Positions 24,983 through 37,894 of a stretch of DNA of 64,000 bases are shown piece after piece. Within the stretch, counting starts at the first letter, position 1; each line of letters starts with the position of its first letter. The DNA is from Platycnemis pennipes (Eukaryota; Arthropoda; Insecta; Odonata; Platycnemididae). The notes under the pieces are model-generated. The model had not been told where the DNA came from and searched no databases. It was given only the letters and a program-made list of their open reading frames with translations. The stretch lies in NCBI GenBank assembly GCA_933228895.1, contig OW121852.1, forward strand, positions 105,359,544 through 105,423,543, written 5' to 3'. A program made the position numbers and the translations under genes.

Positions 24983-25534
24983 GCAATGTGTTGCGTTTTT
25001 GGTGCCTAGTTTGTTCAGCAAAGAGTATAATAGGGTAGAGTTGGAGCTTAGATCTCCAACTTGGGGACCAGGCAGAAACCTCCTCACAACTGGACCAGGA
25101 GGGGCTGCTGATCGTAGCCATCTCCCACTACCCCCATTCCACACACGGCTCAAACCCTCCCTCTCCTGTGACCACGCCCTCCCGCCCAAATCTCGTCCAG
25201 CTTTCATCTGTCTTCCCTCCTCAGAGGGGGGGGGGGGGGGGTAGGGGGGCGTTTCCTGTGCCAACGTAACCGCTGTCGCGACCATCCGAGCCCTCCTCCC
25301 CTTTCCCCCGCACCGCACACACGAGCAATATCGAATCCTGGACACATGTGCTCTCGCAACACTGATTTACTCGCACCGTCGGTCAAACAAATCGACTTCA
25401 GTCGATCGGAGACGCGAGCAAGGACGAGGGATGATGAAATACGAAAGTTATCAAATATATTCCACGGACCGACATGGACGAGAACTGTGAAGGTACCCGT
25501 TGGTTACTAGTTTGCCGGAAGCGATCAAGAGCTA
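24983..25534. other. GC-rich stretch with a 16-G homopolymer
   Basis: An uninterrupted run of 16 G lies at 25226-25241, followed by GTAGGGGGG. The stretch is CpG-containing with overlapping frames on both strands. The longest (139 codons, minus strand, 24926-25345) begins inside the hAT MITE and has no known domain, so I do not call it a gene. Confidence 0.5.
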
Positions 25535-25825
25535 AGGTCATTTGCGCCATTTAGGAAATGAGGGTAATTGGATCAGAGAGAGAGAGTTTTCAAGGAACAG
25601 AGGAAGTGTGGATTGCAACCCGGTGTCGGCATTTTCCTAACGAAAATTGCAAAGAGGACCACGATTTATCGTCCTACCTGATGGTCGGAGTGCTCTTTCT
25701 ACAGCACCCAAGTGAGAATCAGTACAACGACGAAAATTTTATCTCAGCCGTGATTCAAACCCGGGTTCTCGGGATGGGAAGTCAGTATTATAGCCAACAA
25801 ACCATCCCGATCCCCCAAGGCAAAC
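25535..25825 (-). mobile_element. tRNA-derived SINE, family C, copy 1
   Basis: The segment is collinear with 44007-44333: AGGTCATTTGCGCCATTTAGG, GGAACAGAGGAAG, AACCCGGTGTCGGCAT, GATGGTCGGAGTGCT, and at the right end an antisense tRNA-like head with TTCAAACCCGGG, whose complement is a B-box-like CCCGGGTTTGAA. The SINE therefore reads on the minus strand with its head at about 25825. Diverged but still full-length by comparison with the 44-kb copy. Confidence 0.65.
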
Positions 25826-28371
25826 ATTTAAAGTGATAAAAGATTACCTACGGTTACGCTGGTTAATCCATTTATAGCCGCTTCCTTTAAATGTGGAGGT
25901 AATACGAAATAAAATTCCAAATCAATTACTTGGGACTCCCAAATCCTCCCTACAGGGAGGATGCAAACGCTACCTCCATTTCTATTAGCCTTTTCCTATT
26001 CTCAGCCTTGAGGTTATTCAACGGGGAACAGGTGGAGGTGAGTTAATGTCGTATGGGAGGTGTCTTACCGCATGTAGAAGCGCTTTATTTCCAAAACGTG
26101 ACCCCTTCGCCTCAACATTTCCCTGCCCGGGTCCCCCAGGTCAACTGTGATTTTATCAGTAAATCCAATGACTAGATGGGGATCCAACCATTACAGGAGC
26201 ACTTTCCCAGGCAGGTGATTAATCGCAGAGCTCATTGATTTCAATTTATAAACACAGATTGGATCCCACTGAACTGAGACAATCAAACCAGAAATTACAC
26301 TCTTTTAGCCTGGAACTCATGTTGCTGGACGGTTGATTTTAAGAAAATCTATCATTTATTGCGATTGCCTTGCAATTTGAACCACCAAAAATTATTGGGA
26401 TTTATGACATTTCATCAGCGCTAAAGCAGGAGAAAATTTGAAAGTCAAGCACGCATCCCAGCGACAGGGGAATGACTTCTCAGCAGGCTCTAATATTGAC
26501 CTAGTATTTATTTATTTATAGAGTTTAACATTTCCCAACAAAATAATTGCAGGAAAAATAAAACAAAACAAAAAAATACAAAACACATTGGAATCATTTG
26601 AATTTTACAGAAATCTCGAAGCATACCAAGAAACTATATCATTTATCAATTTACAGAAGATATTTCTTTGTTGACATAAATCAATTTTTTCACAGTACAT
26701 GTTAAAATATCGGCACATTATATTCAGTGGTGAGTTTTCACAGTAATTTGACTTTACCATGCTCAACTTAAATTTACTTTTTAACCTAACATTGTTCCAG
26801 GCACTACAAAATTAATTTTGCTAATTAAGCCACTATTTTCTCCAGTAACAAGTAAATTATACAAGTAAGATAGATCACACATGGTTCTTCTTTTTTGCTA
26901 TGTATGAGTTGAGTGTCAACTTAACCTTGAATGGCGAGAACAGTGAAAACAGTTTACCTAACGCAAACTCTCTAACACATAGATCGAAAAAATTATTTGT
27001 GATTGAAAAAATTAACCTAAGCAACTTCTGTTATTTAGCAAAGCAGCGGCAAAAAGGAGTTAGAATTTATTACTTGATGTACGTATTTGATCAATCCATG
27101 GTTTCACGTAAATTCTTTCTGTTGAAGGTGACAAAATACCACCTCAAATATTTTAACGGGCACAAAATTATAAGATAAACCTAAGATACCCTCGGTTGCA
27201 TGAAGACATGTTGAAGTTATTTAGGTTTGTAGAGGGATTTATGGCACGATGTATATGGATATGTTAGGAAAGGTATGTAGGTGGAGAATAGAAGGGACTA
27301 TTCAGAAACCAACCGATATTGGCAGAATTCTTATAACTCCGACAGAATTGCTCCCTGTCGATATACCTTAAAACAATAATAAATGAAGTGAAAAAGAAGG
27401 AAATTTCCATATTAGGCTTTATTTATGCATTAAGATGAGTGGTTATTTCCTATTTTCTTCGTGATGGACTAAGGGTGGCAACATTTTCTGGGAATTTTGA
27501 AAAACAATGAAGTGTGAAATGAAGAAAGTGACATTCGAAACGTATGACATATATCTATTATGGCCATTCTCCTTGCAGATACTCAGCGGCGTAGCAAAAA
27601 TGACTCAGGAATAAAGAAAAATCACAGAAAATTAGAAAAATTAGTATCTAGATTCATACCTTAAAAGCCAAGCATTTATCAGCGTAGATTTTGGTATAAA
27701 AATGCTTACCAATTTTTAAGATACAATAAGACATTAAAATGGTTTTTAGAACTTTAAAAGCAAGATTACAATGAAACGAATTTAGGAATGCATCGCACCC
27801 AAATTTTGAATAAATCATGTTCTGTAGCGTGGGCTCAACTGCATTTTCACGGAAATTAACCAAGGAATCCTTTTCAAATCAAGCTTAAAATCAATTGAGA
27901 TTTTGGTAGTAGTTACAGAAAAGTGAGAGTAAAAAAATGTATCCATGATGAAATCAATATTTATCAATTTTACCCACGGTGAACTTACGTACGATTTTAC
28001 AGGTTTACCTACGAGTGAACCCGAAGATTTGAGGCCACACGTCTCTCTTCAAATAGTGGCTGTGGCAGTAGTAATTTGAAGTCCCTTCACGGTTTGAAAT
28101 TAAAATCTCTATGATTCAAAGTAAAGAATTACTTTTCTTACGCTTAGTGCATTTACAGATTTTCTGTCTCATTGATTGTATCGCTTGTGGTGTACTTTCG
28201 TGTTTTTTCATCAGCTATCGATTGACGGCAATAATGCTTGCAGAGAGGTTTGTGTGACAAGTCAATTAAGATGATGTCTTTGAATATTCCATAGGCTGTC
28301 ATCCGTTTGAAATAACTTTTCAAAAAAGGCATCGATGTATGCAAATGGATTAAAAGAAATAAGCTGAAATA
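25826..28371. other. AT-rich non-coding stretch
   Basis: No gene was recognised. An A-rich segment (26550-26582) and an open frame at 26900-27178 (92 codons, lysine- and leucine-rich) show no known domain. Confidence 0.5.
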
Positions 28372-28440
28372 TAAGATAAAGTTTTTCCATAAGATAAGAT
28401 AAAGTCTTAAGATAAAGTCTTTCCATAAGATAAAGTCTTT
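28372..28440. repeat. Short tandem repeat, unit AAGATAAAGTCTTTCCAT
   Basis: Three to four imperfect copies of an 18-bp unit occur in a row (CCATAAGATAAAGTCTTT variants). On the minus strand it generates the repetitive open reading frame segment with LWKDFIL and LWKNFIL, which is a by-product of the repeat. Confidence 0.7.
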
Positions 28441-29869
28441 AATTTGAAAAGATACCAGTTTAAAATGAAATTTGTTCACCGTATTTTTTACCTAATCCTA
28501 TTAAAACAATTTAATTCTGAATTATCTACGCTATTTTGGTACGATTTATTTACTCATACATATTTTTCAACTTTAAAACGACAAATTGTTACCAAAGGAA
28601 CTTCACTTGCTGAAGCCTTAAATACCGTGCACAGTCCACAACTTGTTGGAAATTGAACGTATTTTATCTTAATGGGAAAATTTTGACTGAAAAGCAATTA
28701 TCTTCTCTAAAATATTTGTGTATATTGCAGATATGCTTCAAAAACATGTATTTCTCGACTTCTATATCCACATATATCTATCACCTATTTATATTTAGGG
28801 TTACCGCGCCAGAATGGTTACAATGGGCGGAACCCGAGGGAGAAAATTATAATACCAGAGGTACCCCATATTCCCGAATATTCATAAAGTCACTGCAAAA
28901 TATAATGCCTCCAAATGCTTGGAAGGAAGGCATGTCAAAATGTCTGTTTTAGTTCTCCTCCTGGGACGCGAATTCCTCGTCTTTTTCTCACGGAGACAAG
29001 GAAAGGAGTCAGCGGACGTGCTACTCGTGAATTAAATCTCCCTCAGTCGCTTTCACTCGCCCATTTTTTTATTGCATACTCTTCCTCCGCTGAATAATTC
29101 TCCGGTGGCAGTGTTTATTTTTGTGCCCGTGTGGGAGGATGTTGGAAAGATTTTGCGGTGGATTAGGCGAGGGGAAGAGAGAAGATGGAGGAAAGAACCG
29201 TCCTAGGCAGGTCGTTTGTCTTCCTATCTTCCAGTCTGTCTCCTATTAAAGCCAATCTCAGGTTGCGGAGGCTAGAGTGGGTTTTTATAAGGAAGGGAAA
29301 AACGACTCTCTCTTCCTTTACTCCCGTTTAGCCCCCCTACTTGATTGGAGCTGTAGGCTTGCAAGGGGATGAATAAAAACGGATGTCATATTACAGCTCA
29401 GAGAGAGGAAACAATGCGGCCATCAAAGACTTTTATGATGGTACATATGAGTAGTCTCTGTGATACACTAGAGTAGGAGGTGAATGGAAACACTTTTGTA
29501 ATTGTTTTCTCTACGGAATAAAAATGTAGTAGAGGCATCAGGTGAAGTATAAGATTGTCAAGGATATTTTTACCTGGTAGAATGTAATATGATCTTTCAA
29601 TGATAAGTTACGAAGAGTTTTCATTAAACTATATACGTGGCAAGCATTGCAAGACTCACAAAGCTGTGATGGAACAGGTATTGATCGCGCTTTTATAATA
29701 TTACCATCTCAAGGCACACGCTATCAGTAATCAATGCACTTGCCGCGTCTTCCATGAGCTGTGGTTTAAGGCTTCCATGAGCTGAAAACTATTGAAGACT
29801 GGCTTATATGATACTTTAATCTGCCTCTCTAATCGCAAAAGAGTACGTTGAACTTTGCTAGAGGGAAAA
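28441..29869. other. Non-coding stretch
   Basis: No gene was recognised. Composition becomes GC-richer at about 28930-29350 with short frames only. Confidence 0.45.
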
Positions 29870-29965
29870 TATTTTCATGACGGGACTGCAACCCTGGACC
29901 TCTCACTTGTCAATGGACAGACCGCATGCAGACACCCAGTATCCTTTGCATCAAGTGACCTGGTC
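29870..29965 (-). mobile_element. tRNA-like SINE relic
   Basis: The reverse complement contains GGGTTGCAGTCCCGTCATG, a B-box-like element (two changes from GGTTCGANTCC) followed by a typical SINE continuation, with a possible but poor A box about 55 bp upstream. The arms are degraded, so I treat it as an old SINE head. Confidence 0.4.
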
Positions 29966-30399
29966 ATTGAACCGGCAAAATGAAGGTCCGTTATTTACCT
30001 ACTGATCCAGGAAATTACTCTCCTCTGGTAATTTTAATTGTCAATTACGTTTTTACTTGCGCATACAAGGTGAGAAAATGACAAACCTGTCGAGCGCGTA
30101 GTGGAAATCCGTAAGCATCCCTCTACCCTTTCCAGAAATATAAATAGGAGCGTGAATCACAGGTTCAATAGATTAGTACTGGGATATTAAAGAAAAATGG
30201 CAGAATGCAGAAGACAACGAGATAATAATAAACATGTTAAGGAATGGATAGCATTGAATTGCAGAAATTCGATCGGGGAAAATCTTGGGTTGTAGACGCA
30301 CGTGCTATTACTAAAAACATGATAGAGAAAACACAGATATACTGATAAATATAAGAAAAACTTCGAAGAAGACTGAGAGAAAAGAGAACTTAAAAAAAA

Positions 30400-30625
30400 A
30401 TTCATAAAGAGGACGGGGCAGTCTAATCATACTCATCTCACGGCCAGATTGTCGGATGAAGATATTCGTTGAGAGAAACATGGAAGGAAGGACCCTTGAG
30501 CCCTCGTTCAAGATATATAGAACACATATTATAGGATGCAAAAGAAAATACATCTGTGAATTCGAAGAAGCAAGACGATAGGAGAAATAAGTGGATAGCT
30601 ATGTCAAGCCAATCTTAGGATCAGT
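30400..30625 (+). mobile_element. RTE-type LINE family A, old 3' fragment
   Basis: Nucleotide order follows the main copy's 3' end: GGACGGGGCAGTCTAATCAT, GATGAAGATATTCGTTGAGAG, GAAGAAGCAAGACGATAGG, then GTCAAGCCAATCTTAGGAT just before the end (main copy GTCAAACCAATCCTAGGAT). Several indels and substitutions have destroyed the frame. The match near the 3' end is strongest. Confidence 0.6.
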
Positions 30626-30848
30626 GATGAAGACCGAAAATTTACGGTGCGATGGAGTGGTAGATAGCAGTTGGATTTTAGGAGAGAAAGGAACTGGAGT
30701 AACAGGGGTCTTGGAGAAAACAAAAGCAGTGGAAGAAATAAAACAAAGGTCAAAAGTGATTCCACAGTACGGGGGCTGGATTGATTGGAGGGAAGTTAAA
30801 GATGACCTATTTAGGTAGAAATCCCATGTTAAGCACGTTCTGCTGACC

Positions 30849-30960
30849 GTATGAAAATTCGTATAAAAATCGAAATGATCGAAAATAAAATTTCGCATAA
30901 AATAAAATAAAATTCGTATAACATCGAAAATAAAATTCGTATAAAAAACTCGATGATATT
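30849..30960. repeat. AT-rich imperfect tandem repeat
   Basis: Words ATTCGTATAAAAATCGAAAA and ATAAAATTCGTATAA recur three times in variant form over about 110 bp, with AATAAAATAAAA between them. Confidence 0.6.
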
Positions 30961-32325
30961 TTCCAGCCCGAGTTTCACCTACTTTTTATATAGAATTGAC
31001 TTTACAGTTTCAGTCATATCATTATTAACGTCTTCAAGAAGTGGCTGATAAGCCAGATACTTAATTGGGTGGCCACATTCAAAATATTATCATTTATATG
31101 GGACATTTCTCGAATAGTGAAATCATTATACACAAAGAGTACTTCGTGAAGTAATGTTCATATTATTCTTAATAAGAACTTGATGGATTGGAAAAACGCT
31201 TTGCTCTTTCAGTAAATTAAAAACGGTTTAAACTGAAAAGCCATCAGATAAATAAAAGGGCATTTTGGTACGAGAATGTAGCAGGAAATTATTAAAAAAC
31301 AGAGGGGTGCAGTTAATAAATCTTAGGATGAAAAAATAATGCCTAGCTATTAAAATGCAGCTAAAAATCATAATATTAGACTCTAAATGATTGAGGGAGA
31401 TGAGGTGTTACATAATAGAGACTAGATTATTGATTGAAAAGAAATCAACATCATGATATAGTTTATGAAATAATAAGAAAAGATAAGAAAAGCAAGGTGG
31501 AGAGAAAAGGTGAAAATGCAAATGAAAGGACGACAAAAGAGTACCTAAAAATATTGGAACATCGACCTCGAGAGAAAATATCCCACATCAGAAAATAAAA
31601 ATTATATAATGTTCCACGTATCTTTCGTTTTGGTAATTATATAGCTACAACACCATTATTAAGACATTTTTGACACTTGTTTGAGGAAATGGACACAAAA
31701 AATTTTTTTTACGTATGAAACGAAGGAGATATTTTCACAAGAAACTGAAAATGTAGAAATAAGAACATGGTGAATTGCCTTTATTTTTTGATTCGAGGTA
31801 TTCAATTAAAATTTGGATGCCATTCTTTTGTTCTTCAGGCTCTTTACTGAAGGGAACATACCGCAACTAGCTTTCACCAATTTCCCCCAATATCAATTCC
31901 TTAGGGAAGATCTAAAGGCCGCTTAAATCCCAGCGTTTTGACCCAATTTAATTTTCTTAAATTTAACTCAATTATTCAGGACACTAAGCAAATGGTTAAA
32001 AAGCGTATTTGGTGAGAACTGGCACAGTCCATTACGTCATTATTTCCCCTCACCACTGCAAGAGGGACAAGGTTGAGAGGTCGGCCTTTTCCGTACGACT
32101 GACGTAAGATTTTGGGCGTTCGTGGACTCTTTTGGGAGTGCAGATGTCATCCCGAATAATGAGGTCGCTAACGAAGTGATCTTCCGCCACAAAGCCGAGA
32201 CTTCCAAGGCGGGGAGAGAACTTTTTGATGTTGACGTCGTCCCGGACCCAGCCATTCCTCGTGAGAAGGAATTATGAGGTCGCTCCCAGACCATCATTTC
32301 ACCTCAAAAGCGTATTCCAGAAATA
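30961..32325. other. AT-rich non-coding stretch
   Basis: Nothing was recognised except a GC-richer patch at about 32040-32300, in which a phrase ending ATGAGGTCGCT occurs twice (about 32159-32169 and 32274-32284). An 85-codon minus-strand frame there has no known domain. Confidence 0.45.
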
Positions 32326-32329
32326 CAAC

Positions 32330-32440
32330 CCGGTGTTTTTATCAGAATTGTAGCAAAGATTTTGAGAGGAATTTTGTATGCTACTAGCACATTCATGACG
32401 CACAAATTATTGCGTATGCCGTCATCAGAAATTATAAACA
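32330..32440 (-). mobile_element. Possible degenerate Penelope-like repeat
   Basis: On the minus strand TTTCTGATGACGGCATACGC is followed by a GCGT-containing complement (stem ACGCA/TGCGT) and then TGAATG where GAAAC would be expected. It looks like a decayed hammerhead-type core, but the GAAA element is lost. Low confidence. Confidence 0.3.
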
Positions 32441-33780
32441 AATACTCGATTCCTTGTGTTGACCAGGGTTTTTGGCTTTGGCTTAATGTTAAAAAATATA
32501 TGCCTGTGAACTAGAGGTAAAATAGAATAAATTTTTCTGGAAATTCAAAAAACCACGTTCTCAAAAATTCACCAGAATCAAATAAAAAATTCAATTCTGA
32601 ATGCCAATATGTAACTTTCTGAATAATCTATTCCAGCACGCAGGCTACCGATCACGGAATCCTCCAAGTTTATTCAGCCGAATGTTGTCAACCGGTCACA
32701 GAGATATGAGTAAAACAACAATATTTGCGTAAACAATAAATTTAAAGAATTAAAGTAAAATACCCTCTTAACAATAGCAAGCCTATATTTATTTTCAGCA
32801 TTGGTAAATTGATACATTTTTATAGATATTACACAAACAATTATGGAATCGTACATTTCTTTTGACAACGTTCCTAATGCGACATCCACTAAAATAAACA
32901 ACAAAAATTATAAATAGAAATTATTAATGGATGAGATTGAAAGAGAAACTTTATACGAATATGCAACACTTAACTCGATGAGTATAAAAATATAGAGTTT
33001 TATAACGTAAAATCATATAGGGTTCGTATTGGAAAAAACGAACTGTTATATTTTTATCCATGCAAACTTTGGGAGCAAAAATTTGAGTGATAGAGGCATA
33101 TAATATAATGAGATTTAGGTGAATTTTCCAAGTGCAGTAGGTAAATGTCTGTTGATTTACGAACCACACACATTCATGAACTATAAGTGGAAGAAATACA
33201 TTGAGAAGGTGGTCAGCCAAACAATCTATATTTCGAAAATCTTGTTTTCTATGCAACAACTCAAGAGCCGAGAAAAATAGAGCCATATAGGGTATTCCTT
33301 TACTTTAATCCAGCAGGGAGTGGCCTAGCAAACGAAGGACAGTGATTGCAAGGGTGGAGATCGCTCGAGGAATAAGACAGCGGAAAGCGGAAGACACCCA
33401 AAAGGAGGAATCGATTCGTCTGCAAGTTGGGAAGGATTGGTTCCCCGCGAGAGAAAATATTTTCAGTTCCGAAGCAGGAGCGGGAGCGGAGGCAGTGAAA
33501 CTTTCCCAAAGTTGGACTGGGACGAATAGAATCAAGATTAGCCCCATGTGGCGTACCGGAGGAAAGTCTCCGGGATCTTCCTAAGGAAAGGATCACCGAA
33601 GGAAAAGTGAGCGACGGGGAAAAACGTTGACTGAACGAGTACGAACAAATATAAAAATGGTTCAACCAGGAGACTAGAACACTGAATGATAGGAAAGCCA
33701 CGACCTCTCTAAAGCGAGGGAATGTTTAAAAATAAAGTGGCTCAGTGACCACCAAAGGCAGAGCGCATAAGGAGTACAGT
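32441..33780. other. Non-coding stretch
   Basis: AT-rich to about 33290, then a GC-richer block at 33300-33720 with a 133-codon minus-strand frame (33300-33701) that has no recognisable domain. Confidence 0.45.
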
Positions 33781-34365
33781 CTGTTGTATCCATCTTGCTC
33801 ACAATATAAAATGAAATGAAGATGCCGAATTTGTACATTTTTTATTCCACACATTATACGCACACTAAGCGTTTCAGCACTGCACACAATTTTCATGTGT
33901 ATCAAACTCACAATACTTGAAAATGGTAGAGTGCCGAAACGTGTAACGTGTGTATCATACATCAAATAAAATAGTGGACAAGTACGACGTCTTATTTTCA
34001 TCGCATATTTGGTTTTTAATTTTATTTATATTTTTACTTCTTCCATTTTAAATTTTCATTCATATTTTTATAATATTCATTTGACATTTATCTCGAACAC
34101 TTGAAAATGGCGTAGAGTGCCGAAACGCGTTGTGTTTCAATTTGATATTTTTTCACTTAAATATTTATATATTTAAAATTTTTCTACTTTTCATTACTAA
34201 TTTTATTAGTTAATTTTATAATACCTTTATTTATTATTTGGTTTTTATAATAATGTTATTTCGTACACTTGAAAATGGCATAGAGCGCCAAAAATGCTGT
34301 GTGTTTATCATATATTAAATAAAAAATGGGCAAGTACAACGTCTTATTATCATTTTATATTGACA
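33781..34365. mobile_element. Penelope-like repeat array: three direct units and one inverted unit
   Basis: The landmark ACTTGAAAATGG followed by GAGTGCCGAAACG (or a variant) starts at 33915, 34099 and 34267, giving spacings of 184 and 168 bp. An inverted partner lies at about 33840-33905 (complement CACATGAAAATTGTGTGC ... GCTGAAACGC). Units 1 and 3 also share AAGTACGACGTCTTATT-like sequence. The core has stem II GGC/GCC, GAAA and a palindrome (ACGCGT in unit 2), but the CUGANGA box is altered to CUUGAAAA, so cleavage activity is unlikely. Direct plus inverted copies resemble the terminal-repeat arrangement of Penelope-like elements. Confidence 0.55.
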
Positions 34366-34559
34366 GTATTTGCCACAAAATCCCGCCGGAAACTGTTAAA
34401 TTTATCTTGTTTACAGTTAAACTGCATTCTCAATTTGGTCTTTGAGAGATGAATGCAGAGAAGCGAATAAACGGATGAGCGATCAATTTTTTCTTGCCAT
34501 TATCACGTGAGGTGTCTATCAGCCATGGTCTTCTGTGTCTACAAGGATCAGAGGAGTGC

Positions 34560-34835
34560 TTAGATAATTCAGGGATTGGAGGAAGGGTGGAAAAAACCCG
34601 ATTTCGGCATTACAAAATGACCTCTTGGCAAAATGTGTCGAAAGGTTTATGGTTATACGTACCAAGTCACAGGCGGATTTCTAAAACTTAAGTGATCGAC
34701 GCATGAATCTAAAGGACCGGTTAAAAAACCATAAACCGGTTTTTTCACTGCACAGTCCACTATTTTTGGGATTTGGGATATGATTGGGATGGTTCTCAAT
34801 CTAATGGTCAGTACGTTAGCCACCACACTATCCTT
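34560..34835 (-). mobile_element. tRNA-derived SINE, family C, diverged copy 2
   Basis: GGATTGGAGGAAGGGTGGAA and AACCCGATTTCGGCAT match the 44-kb copy, and near the right end the complement GGATAGTGTGGTGGCTAACG resembles the tRNA-like head (family head ATGTGGTGGCTATAATA). The middle is diverged and contains a small hairpin with AAACCGG words (34718-34745). Same orientation as the other copies. Confidence 0.5.
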
Positions 34836-37679
34836 TTTCTGCTGATTATTTCTGCTTGAGACTGTGGAAGCAAATTCATCAACAATCAATACCTTCAGTG
34901 CTATCTTTATCATTTGAATCCATTCGTTAAAAACATGAAAATGTGGAAGAATGTCGTTTTCACCGATTTTCCTCTTAATTGTCACAGTATCCTCATGTCA
35001 GGTCAGATTTCTACAAGATAATTTATACACAAGGTCTTTAATATGTAATTAATAGAATGTTATTTTAAATAAGATATTTTTATAAAATATTGTTGGCTCT
35101 CAGGAGCTATCTTTCTATGAAAGTCTATCGATGAAAGTAAGGTGGAAATGTAGGACCCTGTGAATTTAAATTTTCAGAACAATTATGTGTTGAGCGTATT
35201 TGATGAACAACAAGATATATCGTCTAAAGATTGAATTGATTAAAAAGTCTTATATAGCTGAGGGTAAAAAAGTACTTCAGTTGATTGAATCAATAACCCG
35301 TTGCATAAGTTGCTGAAAAGTTTAAAGCGTTAATGATTATTGGTTTCATTGAACCTCTTTGGCAAATCTTCTACTACTGGCCTTTTAAATATGGAAATTT
35401 TCCTATAGAGGCTAGATAGGTTTCTCATCTGCCGTGTATTAAGAAAATTATTTCCCTTATAAAACATCCTGTTAACTCCTTTACAACTTTAAACAATGTA
35501 ATGCACGTTGATATTCCTGTAAGGTATCGGTTTTTTCTTATAATTGAAGCAAATACTTAGACACTAACAGCTATTAGTGCAAAACGTACAACAATAAGCC
35601 AGTGAAGATTGGTAAACACTTATTTAAACCCAATATAACACAATGGAAATTCCTATGCTACAATACAATATCCTACACTAGTACATGCTATCCTCCTTGA
35701 ACCAGACCAACCTTGGCGTTGAGCTCAAATTTTTTTACTACTTCTATATGGGCCTGAAAACACATTGGATCGTCGTAAGAAAATACATAAGATCGGCTCC
35801 AGCAATTGCGTTGGTCGCGTCGAACTATTTTTGGACGTGATCTAGAATAAAATACGGTACTGTTTACGAGTGTGGGATTTAATCGATTTTTCCACCAAAA
35901 ATGCTCTATGGTACGAAATTCTATACCTACAGTACGAAAATTTCATACTAGTGTCCTTGGAAGTTTTTGAAATAAGCCTCAGATTGTAAACGCACAAATG
36001 CAACGCGAGTAATGATATTGGATTTCTCTCGGTAATTATTCAAAAGAACTTGACTTGGCATTGACAAATTATTTCACACTTGACAAGAATGATGCTGGCG
36101 CGATGGATATTCCCATTTATTTTTCCGAATGTCATCATCTCAACCAAATTTTTTTGACCCCATTCCGGATTCGTGCACTTTGGAAAAATATTACACCTAT
36201 CGCATTTCTTTGTCAAAGATGGAACCTCCACGCTTCCGCTTGGCCTGTCATCTAGAGGCGGTTTTATCAATATTTTTGGGGACCGACGGAAAAGCCATCG
36301 TAAGCAAAAAGAGGAGACCACTCGGAAAGAACAGGAAAAGAGGATGTAATTATGTAAGGGTGCGAGAGGGAGACAGGAAGCGAAAAACTAATAATTGGCG
36401 AGGGATAAGTAAGCAAATGAATGAAAAGCGATGTCCTGAGAGAAGATATGGCACGTAACTTGTGGAAGAATGGAAGTTTAAAACTGGGGCGTTAAAGAGT
36501 TTTCAACGTGCGGATTTGTGATTTTTAACTTTCATATCCAACCCAGTTATTAAACGTTTCCACTATATATGCACAAGCACTTGCCTCCATGTATTCATTA
36601 AATTAATTTGAATTCATTCATTTTGTTGAATAACAAAAAAATGACTCAGTGACGTGTCGGGATTGCTAAACATTGAAAATAATAATGCACAAAAAAACAT
36701 TTTGGCTCAAGTATGTATTCAGAGGATGTGACTGCTGACATTTTATGATTTCTGGCTCATACAATATGCACGTGTATATTTTCGTTCACCATCAACATCG
36801 CCAGCTGTTAAAATGTTATCTTTTGCAAAAAGCTACCTGAATTTTTGTCAGTGAACACCATAAAGTCCTCGTTTATAGACTTTTCCTTCAATTACATACT
36901 AGTATCCATGGTAGTTATTGAAGTAAGCCTCTTAACTCATAACAAAACTTAATAATAAACACTTAACTTAATAATAAAACTTATTATTAAGATTAGTGTA
37001 TTAACATAAAATTGACCTTGTAATTGATCTAGGATGATTTATAAGAAAATATGTTATTGTGATTGTCTGTGATCAAAATATATTTATGTATATTTTCTGT
37101 ATTAGCTCCTAGAGTAATTAGGTATCAATCCAACCATGTATTGATGGAAAAATGTCAATGATAAAAAAATGCTGATGAAAAATAAATCTAGTCGGCAGCC
37201 ATCATGCAGAATTTAGGCTGCAAACACAGCTCAGCTTGAGTTTTTTTTAAATATAACCTCATGATAAAAATATTGGTGTTTTTATTCACTCTTTACATTA
37301 AGAATCATGTTTCACTATCAAATCACGAATTTTTACTTTATCGTATCAGCCATGAAAACATTTTTAGAATGCTACATACTTTCGGCAGAAAAACAATAAG
37401 CCCAAGTAATTCTTCTCCTCTTCGTGTAACTAATTTGACTAGCATAAATATTCACTTATGATTACCATTATGATATGGTAAGCGAAGACTTGATATTCAT
37501 ATTGTCCCTTCTCTAAAACCTCAAGAGTTTTCCTTATTTTTTTTACAATTTAATAAATTTATTTTCAAAAAAGCTTACATGTTGTAATTTCCCTATGGAT
37601 GGGTTACAAAAAAAAATATTACAACTTACAACAGTTATAGGCATACTTTCTAGTGTCTAGTCATTATGAATTATTTATT
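34836..37679. other. AT-rich non-coding stretch
   Basis: No gene was recognised. A repeat-rich AT segment (AACTTAATAATAAA words) lies at about 36945-36990. Frames at 36040-36458 overlap on both strands and show no domain. Confidence 0.5.
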
Positions 37680-37689
37680 ATCTTGTATG

Positions 37690-37836
37690 GTCCTGCTAAG
37701 CTGAGGCTTATCAGCAGGTTCCCAGTTTACAATGTAGTGGTGCAATCACAATAGTGAGTTATAATTTATAAATAATAATAAAAAAATAACAGTGCAGTTA
37801 AGGTCCTGCTAAGCCAAAGCGGCTTGTCAGCAGGTG
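37690..37836 (-). repeat. Two copies of a hairpin in a LINE 3' UTR
   Basis: At 37691-37718 and 37805-37834 the sequence CCTGCTAAGC ... AGCAGG folds into a short hairpin. The two copies are about 114 bp apart, and both read on the minus strand as AGCAGG-flanked stems. They lie downstream of the decayed LINE C-terminus at 37895-38040, in the position of a 3' UTR. Repeated 3' UTR hairpins are known in some non-LTR elements as recognition structures for reverse transcription; that role here is an inference. Confidence 0.55.
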
Positions 37837-37894
37837 ACTTTAGTGAAAATATATTTTTTTTGCTGTGTAGCGTTTTGGACAATACAGAGCTTAA

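Noticed and set aside
24926..25345. 139-codon open frame on the minus strand
   Set aside because: It starts inside the hAT MITE, runs through a G-homopolymer that encodes a proline run, and shows no domain. GC-rich composition lowers stop frequency on both strands here.
28153..28479. 108-codon minus frame with repeated LWKDFIL-like words
   Set aside because: The repetition is the translation of an 18-bp tandem DNA repeat.
33300..33701. 133-codon minus-strand frame
   Set aside because: No domain, start context or splice evidence was seen. Overlapping open frames exist on the other strand.
34718..34745. AAACCGG hairpin as a transcription terminator
   Set aside because: The surroundings are an animal SINE relic. 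A bacterial-type terminator has no place here.
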